The notes under the pieces were generated by a model, which ran no database searches, was not told the origin of the DNA, and saw only the letters and a list, made by a program, of their open reading frames with translations. The translations under genes and the position numbers were made by a program. From Pohlia nutans (lineage: Eukaryota; Streptophyta; Bryopsida; Bryales; Mniaceae): DNA of 64,000 nucleotides. The stretch lies in contig CM040088.1 in the NCBI GenBank assembly GCA_022496805.1, forward strand, positions 11,625,001-11,689,000, written 5' to 3'. Below, in pieces: positions 21,937 to 33,223 of this stretch; position 1 is the first letter of the stretch; each line of letters opens with the position of its first letter.

Positions 21937-21992
21937 GAGTTTGACTCTGGGGTCAAACTCGGGTGGGGGTAAAAATGAGGGATTTTTACCCC
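21937..21992. repeat. Two adjacent perfect hairpins
   Basis: GAGTTTGAC / GTCAAACTC with a 6-base loop (21937-21960) is followed directly by GGGGTAAAAAT / ATTTTTACCCC with a 5-base loop (21966-21992). Partial copies of GGGGTAAAAA and TTTTACCCC recur up to about 22160, so this may be the end of an unclassified foldback element downstream of the Cys-rich gene. Confidence 0.65.
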
Positions 21993-22479
21993 AGATAAGT
22001 TTTGTTTTCCCCCACGCTCGTCAAAAGTATCATGGTTTTACCCCAGTAAAGGTTCCCAAAAGGGAGTCAGAGTTTGAATCTGACTACCAATCTGCACTTT
22101 CTGTCACAATGCTAAATGGGGTAAAAAAATGAGGCCAAACTATGCACTTTTTACCCTAGCAAAAATGTCTGGGACCCCTGTGAAATATCTAGGAAATTTT
22201 GTCTTCTTTGATTATGTACCCACTGCAGAAGTGCATGTTTGCACTATCTACGCAATAACGAAACTAGATGTGAGCAGTGACTTACTTTTCAATACACATA
22301 CGTGTCCAACCGTATAGCAAAATTGCAAGGTGACTGTATGCACGCATCGCTCTTGGTTTGAATGTGTTTGAATGATAACAACCCTACTTTGCTGTTTATT
22401 GATCCCATGATTCATTGTATGAATCATAAAACACATTCGATCATGTCCCAGAAGTTTCATGTTCCCAATGTTTTAACCC

Positions 22480-23477
22480 TTAACCCCTAAACGTCCTCAC
22501 CTATGTCCAGTTTAGGCAGTTTTGCAAAGATGCATTATAAAATGCAATTAATATGAATATTTAGAACTTGATGTATGAATAAAAGTTATACATTTTTAAT
22601 TTTAGATTCTATCTATACAGTTAGATCTATAACTACTATCACTAATCTTTTTTTATAAATTTTGAAACATAAAATAAAAAATTACTTTGTAATTCAATTA
22701 CGAATAAGATATTGACAATATGTGGATGAAATTTGTTGTGATGGGTTATAATGTAGTACTTTAGGTGTAGTGATTTTTGGAGATTTTTTGGATGCTTGAT
22801 TTTAATAGTTTTTTTTTTCATGAACACTTTTAGACCAAAATCTTCAAGATTTTCGGTGAAACACTACAACACAAAATGAGGCATAATTTTTTCAAAAATT
22901 ATTTCCTTTTCAATCGGATCACACATAGGGTAGACTACCTGTTTCCGATCAGGCCCCCAATCACGCAGTATAGGGCGACCTATTTTCGTGAATCAGCCTG
23001 TATTATTTTCGAATTCATTCGTAATCGGTGACGAAAACATGTTTGTTCTTAATATGGAATGGTTGGCGCCAAGAATGGAAACTTGTTACCGAGTTAGTAT
23101 GATATCATGTGTTCTCGAAATCTAGTTTTACAGTTCTTGGAAATAGGTTAGCCTATATTGCGAGAACGGGTTGGAGAGAATCTTCACTTTGAAAATTCGT
23201 AGTAAATTCAATATTGCCCCAAAATTTGTTCAAAAATATGTGACCTTTAAATCTATTTCCCTACACTGCAAAATTATTTGCCTATTTGTTACTCCACCGG
23301 AAGTATGTTGAATTGCTTAAGGTGATCGGAAACATGTCATCTACCCTACATGAAGTTAACTTCCCATAAAAAATTCAGTAAAAAAATCACACCACAAAAA
23401 GTGCATGACGGATGAGAAAATACGGATGAAATCTATACATCAGGCCAAAAATGCCTGCTTGGGCAGTTAGGGGTTAA
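22480..23477 (+). mobile_element. TTAA-flanked element, family A, interrupted
   Basis: It starts TTAACCCCTAAACGTCCTCA and ends GGGCAGTTAGGGGTTAA. The family A interior is complete once the insert at 22928-23346 is removed (remaining length about 580 bp). The final TTAA is shared with the next element at 23474. Confidence 0.85.
22928..23346. mobile_element. TA-flanked miniature element nested in family A
   Basis: A 419-bp insert with inverted ends of about 24 bp: GGGTAGACTACCTGTTTCCG at the left, and on the other strand GGGTAGATGACATGTTTCCG at the right. It is bounded by TA on both sides, and family A resumes on either side (CACA ... CATGAAG). The TA duplication points to a Tc1/mariner-type mover. 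It has no open frame. Confidence 0.75.
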
Positions 23478-24019
23478 GCGTTCACATTATATTTATCCAG
23501 TCAAACCTCATCAATTTGTCACATTTTAAAATGTATTTTATTTTTTTCGGTATTTTTCTCATAAAATATATCCTTAAACCAATTTACACTGATTTTTTCA
23601 TAATTATTTAAATGAAAATGGATTTTATAAGATTTTTCAAAGTTTTTCTCTTGTGATAGCCATAGTCATTACAAAAATACCTAAAATAGTATGAATTTTT
23701 TCAGAAAAAATGTAAATAATAGTGATGAACAACAAGGTGAAGGTTGCATGCTTCTTGAGCTTACATAAAAAGAAATTCGATTGAAAAACTTTTTTTGCAG
23801 TGTATAATAAATTTTAGGGCTGTGAGCTTTAAAGTGCTATAAAAAACGCAATTTTAACAATTTTGAAGAACCGTAAATTGGATTAGAAAGTAGAAGACAA
23901 CTCCCACAAATTCCTAGTTGGGACCAATTTCATTTGAAATTAGGAACTAGGTGAAAATCAGCATTTGACTGAAAAACGATCAAACATGGCACAGGGCTCC
24001 TTGCGCGCTTAAGGGTTAA
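23474..24019. mobile_element. TTAA-flanked element, AGTCAAACCTCATC type
   Basis: It begins TTAAGCGTTCACATT, directly at the TTAA closing the previous family A element, and ends TTGCGCGCTTAAGGGTTAA. It is the uninterrupted relative of 6405-7081. Non-coding, about 546 bp. Confidence 0.7.
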
Positions 24020-24485
24020 TTAATTTCTTTCACTTGTAATCTGATCATGGATTGAAGATATGATGTTGCTATGATCCTTCAAGATTATGCTGGGGTGTTA
24101 ACCTATTTAAACTCAAACCAATCTTCTATGTCAAAAATGCTGAGGACACATAGTGTCAAAAATGCTGGCAGGTGGGAAAATGAGAGAAAAAATTAGATTT
24201 GTTTTTTTTCATTTTTAATGTGCCACGTGGACCCCCTTGAGGGGGTGCCACATGGCCAAACCACAAAAAAAGCCAAAATTGGAAAAATAAGATCGCTCAC
24301 TCCCGACTGACGAATCCGCCCATCCTCGAATCACAACCTCACTCGATCCGCACTCTGGCGAACCCTCGACACCATCGCCATAAACCTCGAGACCTCAGAC
24401 CCCTCGAGAGTCACCATCGCCAGACTGAGGCTGAGACAGACAGTCTGTTCCAGACGTGAACCCTGTTCCGTGCCGTGTTGGCGAC

Positions 24486-24716
24486 CGTCATCTCGATCTG
24501 CGTCATCTGGCCCAGCTTCTCATCGAGCGTCATGCGCTTGAGAAGATCGCCCACTCGTGCTTCCACGGGCTGCTTCGGGTCCTTGTAAATCGCATCGTAG
24601 TCGCTCGCCATAGCTGGATGACACAACCAACATGACAGAACCAAGACGCACACCACCGCCCTCCTGCAGAAACCTCCCATGGCTCTCCCTCTCTCTTTCT
24701 CACCACCTGCACGCAT
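24486..24716 (-). pseudogene. Orphan first exon of a glycoside hydrolase family 3 glucosidase
   Basis: Minus-strand translation shows a signal peptide ([20 protein letters not shown], cleavage likely after AMAS) followed by [20 protein letters not shown] and [12 protein letters not shown]. This is the conserved mature N-terminus of plant cell-wall exo-beta-glucanases of family GH3. A start at 24716 or 24680 is possible; 24680 gives the neater signal peptide. Similarity ends after MTQIE near 24486-24494, where ACG|GTCGCC could be a splice donor. No later GH3 exon (catalytic SDW or KHF motifs) is found downstream to 20 kb, so the exon looks stranded by deletion or capture, unless the next intron is very long. 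Confidence 0.65.
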
Positions 24717-26040
24717 TTCAAAGTGAAAACAGTGCTCCTCACAAAAACCAAGCAAGCAGAAAAACTCTTATTCTGATTCCGGCTTATAATTTTTATGCAC
24801 TTGGAACTAGAGTAAAACTGAGGAAGAAGAAGGATAAAACAAAACCCTACACCACAGATACATAACCAGTGCTAAAACTCAGCAACATGAAGCTCAACAG
24901 ACTCAACGAAACGCAAGGTTTCAATCAGCAAGAGCTCAAAACGTACCAGTGATGAAACTCAACCAAAATTGGAAGAAAACCGAAGAACGTCAAGAAGAAA
25001 ACTGAACAAAAGTTTAAAATTCTTCAAGCATGAATTACACAGAGACGGTAAACACCACTTCTGAAAAGCAGACCAAAATAAATCAATTTGACCTAATCAA
25101 GGTAGGTGCCGAAACTTACAACAAGCGATCCTCTCGCACCAATGCAAGAACTCCCCCTGCTGCGTGTTTGCTCCACCCCCAACCTAACCCTAAAAGGAGT
25201 TACTCGATGATCACTGCCCAAACCCCAGGCGATGATCACTCCATCAACTCAGTTGCAGCATTCCAGCTCCACCTCGGTCTCTTGTAAACATGAGAAATTT
25301 TCTCGATTCTCCGCCTGGAAAAACAACCGGGACGGTCCGGCGGAAAAAAAACAGAAGGTGGGCTCGTTTGAAGCAAATACTGCACCAAAAGAGGGGAAAA
25401 AACGGCAAACAGAAGCGGAGAAGATGGAGCATAAAGGCGAGACGAGCAGCGGTGACGTGAAATAGGCGACGAGGGAGAGGAGACGCAGAAGGAGCATTAT
25501 GTACCTGTGGCATTTTTAACTCACTCCACTCGATCGCCGGAACCAGCCTCGATCGCTCACTCCGGCCGGAACGACAGAGTCAGGGCACAGAAATGCCGTC
25601 GAACGCTAAGGAACATCGCTCACGAACATCGCCACGAACCCTTCTGCGCCACGTGTACCCCGCCAGCTAATTTCATTCCGCTGCCAACGTGTACCCCCCC
25701 CCCCCCCCCCCCCCCCGCTGCCTACGTGTACCCCCCCGAATTTCTCCATTTCAGATTACGGGGCCCCGGGTTTTCCGGCCACCCCCGAAAAAAAATTTGG
25801 GGTCATAGCCCAATGTGGGGCTCTGTTTTGGTATATACCAGACCTGTTTAATATCATCTTCTCTAGTAGCACACCCCCTGATCTCATACCAGCTTTGTTT
25901 GTAGCCTAAAGTTAGATGACCCAAAAACAAAAAAAAAAAACTTTGGTTTCACCATAAATTTCTGTTTAAAAATATCAAAAGAATTACAATGGGATTCTAT
26001 CATAGTCCACTCTACCACAATTATGTTACAAACCTGCTGA
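24717..26040. other. GC-variable spacer with a poly-C tract
   Basis: No supported gene; open frames lack ATG or motifs. A run of about 27 C residues lies at about 25687-25716, inside a threefold repeat of ACGTGTACCCC (about 25651, 25690 and 25725). The first part may be the flank of the orphan GH3 exon. The segment AATATCATCTTCTCTAGTAGC at 25849 recurs in variant form at 31625. Confidence 0.45.
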
Positions 26041-26290
26041 TTAACCCCTAAGCGTCTAAAACGCCCAATATGGCCATCTGCATCACTAAACTTTGCAACG
26101 GTGGCATTTTCTCACTTTACCTCAGTTTTCTGATTGCAATACATCATTTTAAAGCACTTGTTCTATACTACAAGATCAACAGTGTTGATCATGTCAAGCT
26201 GAAGTCATATTCACACAAACAGACGATTCGCAGCAGGGGGTAAAATTTCCTACACTACAGAAAATACACAGTGGACGCTTAGGGGATTAA
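26041..26290. mobile_element. TTAA-flanked element, family D, in the 3' flank of the repeat-protein gene
   Basis: It runs from TTAACCCCTAAGCGTCTAAA to GTGGACGCTTAGGGGATTAA, 250 bp. It is closely related to 56211-56459 in the 6PGL intron (GCATCACTAAACTTTGCAAC, TACTACAAGATCAA). It ends 22 bp from the stop codon of the repeat protein (26313), so it probably lies in that transcript's 3' UTR. Confidence 0.85.
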
Positions 26291-26312
26291 CAGGAGAATT
26301 CATTCATGGAGT

Positions 26313-28881
26313 TCAAAACTGGTCGGGATGGCGAAGCACATCGTTTCTGTGATTCTCTTGCTGCAGGGAGCCCGGCTCTTGAAGATAGCCGGCACGAGAG
26401 TTGAGCTGCCCGGCTCCACCGTAGACAGGATCAGAAAACACAGAGGCATACACCTGATGGGCATATTCGGAGCTGATGGGAGCTGGTGGAGCTCCATGCT
26501 CATGTTCAACTTCTGCAGAATCCAGCCTCTGTAGTTGCTGCAATCCACCGTAGACATACCTTCCATCTCCCAAAGCTGGCACTCTCCTTCCCATTGCACC
26601 TGGCATTGCATAGCCAGGTACTCCATCTCCTGGCCTCTTTCCATTCACATCGTAATACGCAGCCTGGTCTCCATAGCCACCACCACCGCGTCCACCGCCT
26701 GCAATGAAACTCTCATTAGAAGAAAAACCTAAATATTAACAACTGTGACTTCTGTTTTGTTTTGTTTTTAGGGGTGTCCCATGGAATACTTGGTGAATAC
26801 ACTGCAAGATGCACGGCACCTAGGGTTCTTCCAGACATGTTTACACTGCACGGGCTCATCCTCTTAACTGGGATTTTATCCTGCAAATCCAAAGTTCTTT
26901 AAACCCTAAAGAACCGTTAAGCACTTTGGAGATTCTCTGGCTATAGAAATCGAGGGCAGTCAAATCCGTTACAGCCCTCGATGCACACCGACATTACCAA
27001 ATGTAACGCAGCCCTGCACTCCGCAAATCTGGGAGACAGCTTGGTTTGCGCTTAACGACGGCTTAGGCATCCCGCTCTCGTGCACAACGCAGAAGTTACC
27101 TCACTTGTGCACTCAGGCGGATGAATAATCCCTTACAAGAAGCCCAAATTGAGTCTCAGGTTCTTTCTAGCAGTTTTGAGTAGGTCCTATGTGGACTTTT
27201 TTGTTCAAAATTAGTTGTTCTTTTGATAACATATGCAATGCTCTTCATTGATTATGGTGGTACAAAATTTGGTCCACCTGAATTATCTTTTTCACAATAT
27301 GATCAATAGAATTTTTCATTTTAAAACTATGAATCCTTGGTCCTTTAGGGTTTAAGAACTGTACGATAGTGAATACATGGAACTGAGAGTCTCAGAGACC
27401 AAATGACTATGGAATTTCTTAGAATGAGGTAAGATTGAGGAAGGCACCTCTTCCGGCATAGCCAGGCTCTACTGGAGCGCCTCGCCCATAGCTGCCATTT
27501 GGTGGAGCTCCCTGGGACACAGACTGTGAGTCTTGGTTGTTATAAGGAGGAGGAGCACCCCTTCCAACGCCCCTGCCATCCATTCCATACTCTTGATTGC
27601 CTCTTCCCAATGGGGCTCCACGGCCCGCATAGCCAGGTGCAGCCTGGTCTCCAAACCCTAAACCACCGCGCAGTGAAACTCGCATTAGAAGAAGAATCTA
27701 TATGTTAGCAACTGGACGAAATGACTATGCAATTTCTTTAGATTGAGGAAGGTACCTTGTCCGGCATAGCCAGGCTCTACTGGAGCGCCTCGCCCATAGC
27801 TGCCATTTGGTGGAGCTCCCTGGGATACAGACTGTGAGTCTTGGTTGTTATAAGGAGGAGGAGCACCCCTTCCGACGCCTCTGCTGTCCATTCCATACTC
27901 TGGAATGCCTCTTCCCAATGGAGCTCCACGGCCTGGCATCTCTACTCTGGGATCATAGTCAGATTCTGCATCTCCATACACTGGTCTTGTTCCATTATAA
28001 CCAGGGTCACCACCGCGTCCTCTTCCTGAAACGCCTGCAACGAAATTCTTCTTAGAAACAAAAAAAACGTTGCAGATTTGGTTCCAAATAGTTCATCATC
28101 CATGTGTCAAAAACGTCAGGGAGCCCATGGAATATACGCAAGCACAGAATCTTCACTATGAGAAGGGCTTTTCAATGTTTAGAGATATTTCAACCCACGA
28201 TATAATTGAACATTACTGACATCCTCCCCCACACTAATTGCATGAAATCATGTCCAAGTCCAACCACAAAGTGCAACCGAAACATGACATGATTTCCACT
28301 ACTGTAGTGTAGTGAAAACAGGGAACTTAACAAGAGTCTTGGGGACCAAATGACTTTGAATGGGGTTGGATGGCACCTCTTCCGGCATAGCCCGGCTTTG
28401 CATCCAAAGGCCGTGGGCCTGCAGGGCCTTGTCTTGCTCTCTCCCGGTCTAGCTCTGGATCATACAAACCAAACCCTGAACCCGGGCCTGAACCTCGTGG
28501 CCCTGAACCTCGTGGCCCTGACCTGCAATTAGTACATGAAAATCCAACTGCTTTAGTGTAAGCGCAACGCCCCAAATTAGCAATTCCAACTTGAAGCTCT
28601 GATGAAAAAATCTTCAGGAAAAAAATCAGTCGAGATAAGTGGTGCTGGTCTGGATCTGGATATTATAGAAAAGTGACCAAAAAAATTCAAATATTTGCTG
28701 ACCTGTTGTTGTAACCGAGGTCTGGCTCAGGGTAGAGGCCAGGTGGTTGCGAAATGGGAGCTCGGGGAGAGACTGGGGCAGATCTGTACTGGCCAGGAGG
28801 AGCTCCTCTAGACTGTCCCTCCCGGTCTTGCTCTGGATCATAAAATGCGAAGGAATTCTCTTCCTTGTATCTGTTTCCCAT
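26313..28881 (-). CDS. Gly/Pro/Arg-rich RGAP-repeat protein, 5 exons, family unrecognised
   Basis: Exons on the minus strand are 28881-28703, 28522-28377, 28034-27756, 27678-27448 and 26698-26313. Their phases agree (2,1,1,1) and give 406 aa. The protein is low-complexity and probably disordered: YDPEQDRE and YDPELDRERA blocks, many RGAP units (RGAPLGRG, VGRGAPPPYNNQDS, GSYGRGAPVEPGYAGRG) and RGRGG patches that could bind RNA. Exons 3 and 4 are tandem duplicates 308 bp apart and almost identical over 110 bp. The usual acceptor of exon 4 (TTGCAG|GCGG) is lost, but an upstream GCGAG|TTTCAC acceptor keeps the frame. It vaguely resembles the tails of plant FLX-like proteins, but no coiled coil was found. 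The start is uncertain: a TAA lies 24 bases upstream in frame. Confidence 0.75.
27131..27355 (-). mobile_element. Family B TTAA element in an intron of the repeat-protein gene
   Basis: The right end is CCTTGGTCCTTTAGGGTTTAA. The interior matches family B in reverse (CATTTTAAAACTATGAATCC, TAGCAGTTTTGAGTAGGTCC). The left terminus is worn (CCTTACAAGAAGCCC). It occupies the last intron (26699-27447). Confidence 0.7.
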
Positions 28882-30499
28882 GTTTGATAATAATGGCCCT
28901 TAGTGGCGTGGCTTTCTAAGCTCCAGGAAAGGAAAAAAAAAAAAACAGCTTCCCTATACACAGAAGAGCAGTTTGCACAAATCAGCTCACATGGAACAGA
29001 AAAGAGCTGGTGAAGTTTTCTATTGAGGATTCGTTAGATCAAACCAAAAGTACAAATCTAGACATTCTCAATTAAGTAAAACAACTAGACATTCTATCTA
29101 ATAAGAGCATTATCTAGTCTACAATGACATGTCCAAGTCGTCACTCTTTTGTTGGCAGGCCAAAAGAGGGTTATAACCCATAACAATGTGAATCCTTTGA
29201 TCAATCAAAATTCAATAATAACAGCTTGACATTATGTCCAACAACATTCTGGAGCCTCCCAGGTTATTCATAAGAGAGACATTTTCACAGCAACAAAAAT
29301 GTCCACAGATATCCGATCCTATCATGAGAGAAGTATACATGGACTGCCTTGGCTTTCATTCGAACTTAGTCTATGTGAATGTTATAGACTACTATCAAAT
29401 TTTCGAGGTTGGAATGCATATTGACAGCATTCTAAAAGTATCCCCACCCTAATCAACCCTTTCTGTTAAACTAGGGTTTTAGAACAGGGGCAAGTTAGGA
29501 GCATCCTACCTTAGAGAATTCTGTAGACGATTTTACATGTAAAGATTCTTTCCTTATTGTACTTAGATGATGTACTTGCACATCAAAAGTATACTCCTTT
29601 GTCCCACTAAAAAGTCGTAATTTCATTCAAACTTTGCGATTAAACCCCCACGTCGCAGGAGAAGGCAATTGACGTGGCCAAAATAAATAAAATCAACACA
29701 AAAAGTCAACGCTCATACTCACACGCTAGCATTTGTGTCTTCGTGCAACTGATACTCATTCATACGGATGTGAACAAGCAATCCAGTGACGGTTACACAC
29801 CATATCAACATAAATCACGACTTTAATTTGCAACAGATCTTAATCACGAATTTTGCACTCTTCACAAAACACAGCGTCGCACCAGATTGGCAGAACCCTA
29901 ATTCTCCACAAGAGTCTCACGCAAAAAACCTCGTCTCTCAAAAGAATTCCACATGATCCTCCGCAATGACTTGCAAGACTATGACACCAGTAACCTTACA
30001 TCAAAATTTCATACAACGACTTCAGTTCCTTTGTTTTCAAAAACTATCTTCAAACAGACAACAATAGTAAATGACACAAACACAGTTCATGCCCTTGGAA
30101 CTCACCAGTGTGAGATCCCTCTATCACCAAAAACTCCCAAGAATTTCCTCAGCTGCCGGCCACAGAATTCACGCTGCCACAGAGTTTCTTCAATTGCTAC
30201 AAAGCTCTGAATGATTTCACCGTTCTTATGAGTAGCAATTCATGAGGAGAGAAAACAAGTTGGAAGAGTGGAGAGTGCTTGTGAAGAGCTTCAGTTGTGC
30301 AAGCGAGTCAAATCTAGCCACCGTGTAGATTATGGGAGAGCATGTTGACTTGGAGACGGGGGTCTTAGGGACACGTGGGGGAAGGAGACGATGTGTGAGT
30401 TTGCCAGGGTGGCGGCCGATGGTGGGTTGACACGTAGCGCATGGGTGCCATGTCAGCTACCTGGAAAAATCAGTGTTTGAGGTTGGTACTTGGTAGGCG
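28882..30499. other. Upstream flank of the repeat-protein gene
   Basis: No further exon was recognised. A GC-richer block at about 30230-30480 contains a G-box (CACGTG at 30372) and GACACGTAGC. It could be a promoter, but a link to the gene starting at 28881 would require a 5' untranslated exon. The frames at 29234-29452 and 29953-30210 have no motifs. Confidence 0.4.
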
Positions 30500-31073
30500 A
30501 TCCCCTAAACATTCTCACCCTCTCAAGATTTGGCAGTTTTCCAAAGATGCATTATAAAATGCAAATAAGAGGGGTATTTTCAACTTGATGAATGAATAAA
30601 AGTTGTACATTATGAATTTTAGATTCTATCTATATGGTTAGATCCGCGATTGCTATCACTAATATTTTTCTATAAAATTTGAAACTTAAAATTTAAAATT
30701 ATTTTGTAATTTGATTACAAATAAGATATTGACAATCTAAGAATGAATTTTGTTGTGATGGGTTGAAATGTAATACTCTAAGTGTAGTGATTTTTGGAGA
30801 TTTTTTGATTCCTTAATTTTTAGTAGTTGACTTTTTCAAGAGCACATTTAGACTAAAATCTTTGAAATTTTGGGTGGAACACTACAACATAAAATGAGGC
30901 ATAAAAATTTCACAAATCATCCCCTTTCTAATCAGATCACACATGCATGAAGCTAACTTTCCATAAAAGTTTCAGTAAAAATCCACACTGCAAAAAGTGC
31001 ATGATGGATGAGAAAACGGATTTCAAATCTGTACATCGTGCAAACTATGCATGATTGGGCGATTAGGGGTTAA
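30500..31073 (+). mobile_element. TTAA element, family A, first of a tandem pair
   Basis: The left end is worn (CGATCCCCTAAACATTCTCA); the right end is GGCGATTAGGGGTTAA. It has a full family A interior and shares its final TTAA (31070-31073) with the next copy, in the same orientation. Confidence 0.8.
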
Positions 31074-31626
31074 CCCCTAAACGTCCTCACCCCTCTTCAG
31101 ATTTGGAGAATTTCAAAGATGTCTTATAAAATGTAACTAAGAGGGATATTTTGAACTTGATATATGAATAGAAGTTGTACATTATGAATTTTTTATTTTA
31201 TCCATACCGTTAGATCTATGATTGTTGGCACCGATACTTTTGTATAAAATTTGAGACTTCTTCAAAAAAAAATTGTAATTTGATTACGAATAAGAATATT
31301 GACAATTTGTATATGAAATTTGTTGGGATTGGTTGAAATGTAATACTTTAAATGTAGTGATATTTGGAGTTTTTTTGGTTGCTTAATTTTATGAGTTGAC
31401 TTTTTTAACAGCACTTTTACACTGAAATCTTTGAAATTTTGGGTGAATCACTACAGCATGAAACGAGGCATAAAATTTTCACAAATCATCCCCTTTCTAA
31501 TCGGATCACACAAGCATGAAGCTAACTTCCTATAAAATATATAGTAAAAAGTCCACACTGCAAAAAGTCAATGACGGATGAGAAAATTGTGTTTGATTTT
31601 GTACATGGTTCGATGTTTAGGGTTAA
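31070..31626 (+). mobile_element. TTAA element, family A, second of a tandem pair
   Basis: It runs from TTAACCCCTAAACGTCCTCA to GATGTTTAGGGTTAA, 557 bp, directly joined to the previous copy through one TTAA. The interiors differ at many sites, so this is two separate insertions rather than a recent duplication. Confidence 0.85.
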
Positions 31627-32718
31627 TATCATCTTCTTTAGTATCACATCCTCTGCTCTGATACCAATAGTGTTTTTTTTTCTTTGGCTTCTCAGAACCA
31701 ATAGGCACCAATGTCATAGCACAATTATAGTGGTTTAAATATTACCCTCCATTGTCTGTATGGTGTATTGTAACAATGAAAGAGAATAAATAAATAAAAT
31801 TAAAAAATTAAAAAATTAAAAAATCCTTCTCTAATAGGAAATAGAATTACACAGTTCAAGACTCCAACCTTACTAACATTCAGTAACTTTTACTAGCTCT
31901 GGGAGGGCTCTACCTTGCCCTTGAGGAGAATGTGCAGAATATTTGACATCGTAATCCATGCAAAATCAGTAGGTAGCTTGTTTTACAGGAAGGCGGAGGT
32001 AATAGCAACCAGGAGGAGAAGGTCAACAAGATCTCAAAGTTCCAAACACATAATAAAAAAGAAGAATATATTGTAGTGGCTTAATGCCGACACTCGAGCA
32101 ACACGTTGATTAATGTTGGCTGACAGTTTTTTTTATAAAAGAATAATTAATTAATTAATTAACTAAATCTGGTTAAAAGTTAGATTGCGCTACAAGCACC
32201 GGGCTATATGCTGGTAGGCGCTGGCAGCGTCTTTCTTTTCTTTGGTGGTTTTTTTCCTCCTTTTCTGTTTTCCTTTTTTTTTAGTCCAATCTAGTGACCT
32301 CCTGCAACCTGTAGCAACCGGCTCTATCTATCCCTTTTGTGAATGAACTTCTATACCGTGGGATGGATGTAAAGGCAGTGCACGTGAAGGCTACTGAATG
32401 TTATGTTGCTTTGTCACCTCGTCTGTCACTATTACACTCTATTATTGTTGGTGGAGGACATGGTCCATAGAAAATATTTCTAAAAATGAATGTGAGGGTT
32501 TTTAGTTTTAAGAAAAACATATCTAAAATATATGACCGTGAAAAAGGAATTTTAGAGAATATTCAAGGAAAAAGAATCTTAAAAGATTTTGGTGTATTTG
32601 GGGTTTATGCTTTTCTAGGCAAGCCTTGAAATTTGAACAAAACACTTAGAACTAGATCAAGATGGCTCTTTGAAGCTCTCATAATGAGATTACAATACAT
32701 TAAATAAATCATATTTAG
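31627..32718. other. Spacer with a possible LTR primer-binding-site remnant
   Basis: GCTCTGATACCA at 31655-31666 is the complement of TGGTATCAGAGC, the initiator-Met-tRNA primer site of many plant LTR retrotransposons. No long terminal repeats or pol frames are visible around it. The segment near 32383 (AAGGCTACTGAATGTTATG) matches the ends of the element at 59508. Nothing else was found. Confidence 0.4.
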
Positions 32719-32956
32719 TTAACCCCTAAACGTTTCAAATGCCTTTGCGGCAACTAGAATATGGTATATTTTTCTTGCATTTGGAATGGATCCACACCTT
32801 TGTGATGGATTTGAGTTCAACAGAGAAGTTGGAATTTAAATCAATATCAGTGGTTCTAGTGAGCTATTAAGATTCAAATTTAGAACTTCTTGTTGGTTGT
32901 AAATACCAATTATACAACAACGTATCTACTATCCCCATAGAATGTTTAGGGGTTAA
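32719..32956. mobile_element. TTAA-flanked element, family F
   Basis: It runs from TTAACCCCTAAACGTTTCAA to GAATGTTTAGGGGTTAA, 238 bp. It is homologous inside to 20460-20699 although the outer tips differ, so tips and interiors assort between families. Confidence 0.8.
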
Positions 32957-33223
32957 GCTAATCGGTTTCATCTTTTTGACCATTTTGTAAATTCATGATT
33001 TTTGGAACACTCCAAGACTACATACAACAATGCTTCCAAATAGGCATCCATGTTATTTTTTTATCCATTACTAAAATTTACTTGTCCTATATGCTACATA
33101 TAAGTGTAAAGCTGAAAATGACCTCCTGATTTAGCTTATGACCCATTGTATTACAAAATTTCTTTAAATAAATCTGAAAAATTTGACATGAATTTTAACA
33201 AATAAAATGTAAACCAATCCCTA

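Noticed and set aside
25507..25851. 114-aa Pro-rich plus-strand frame
   Set aside because: No ATG at the start. The proline run comes only from the poly-C tract.
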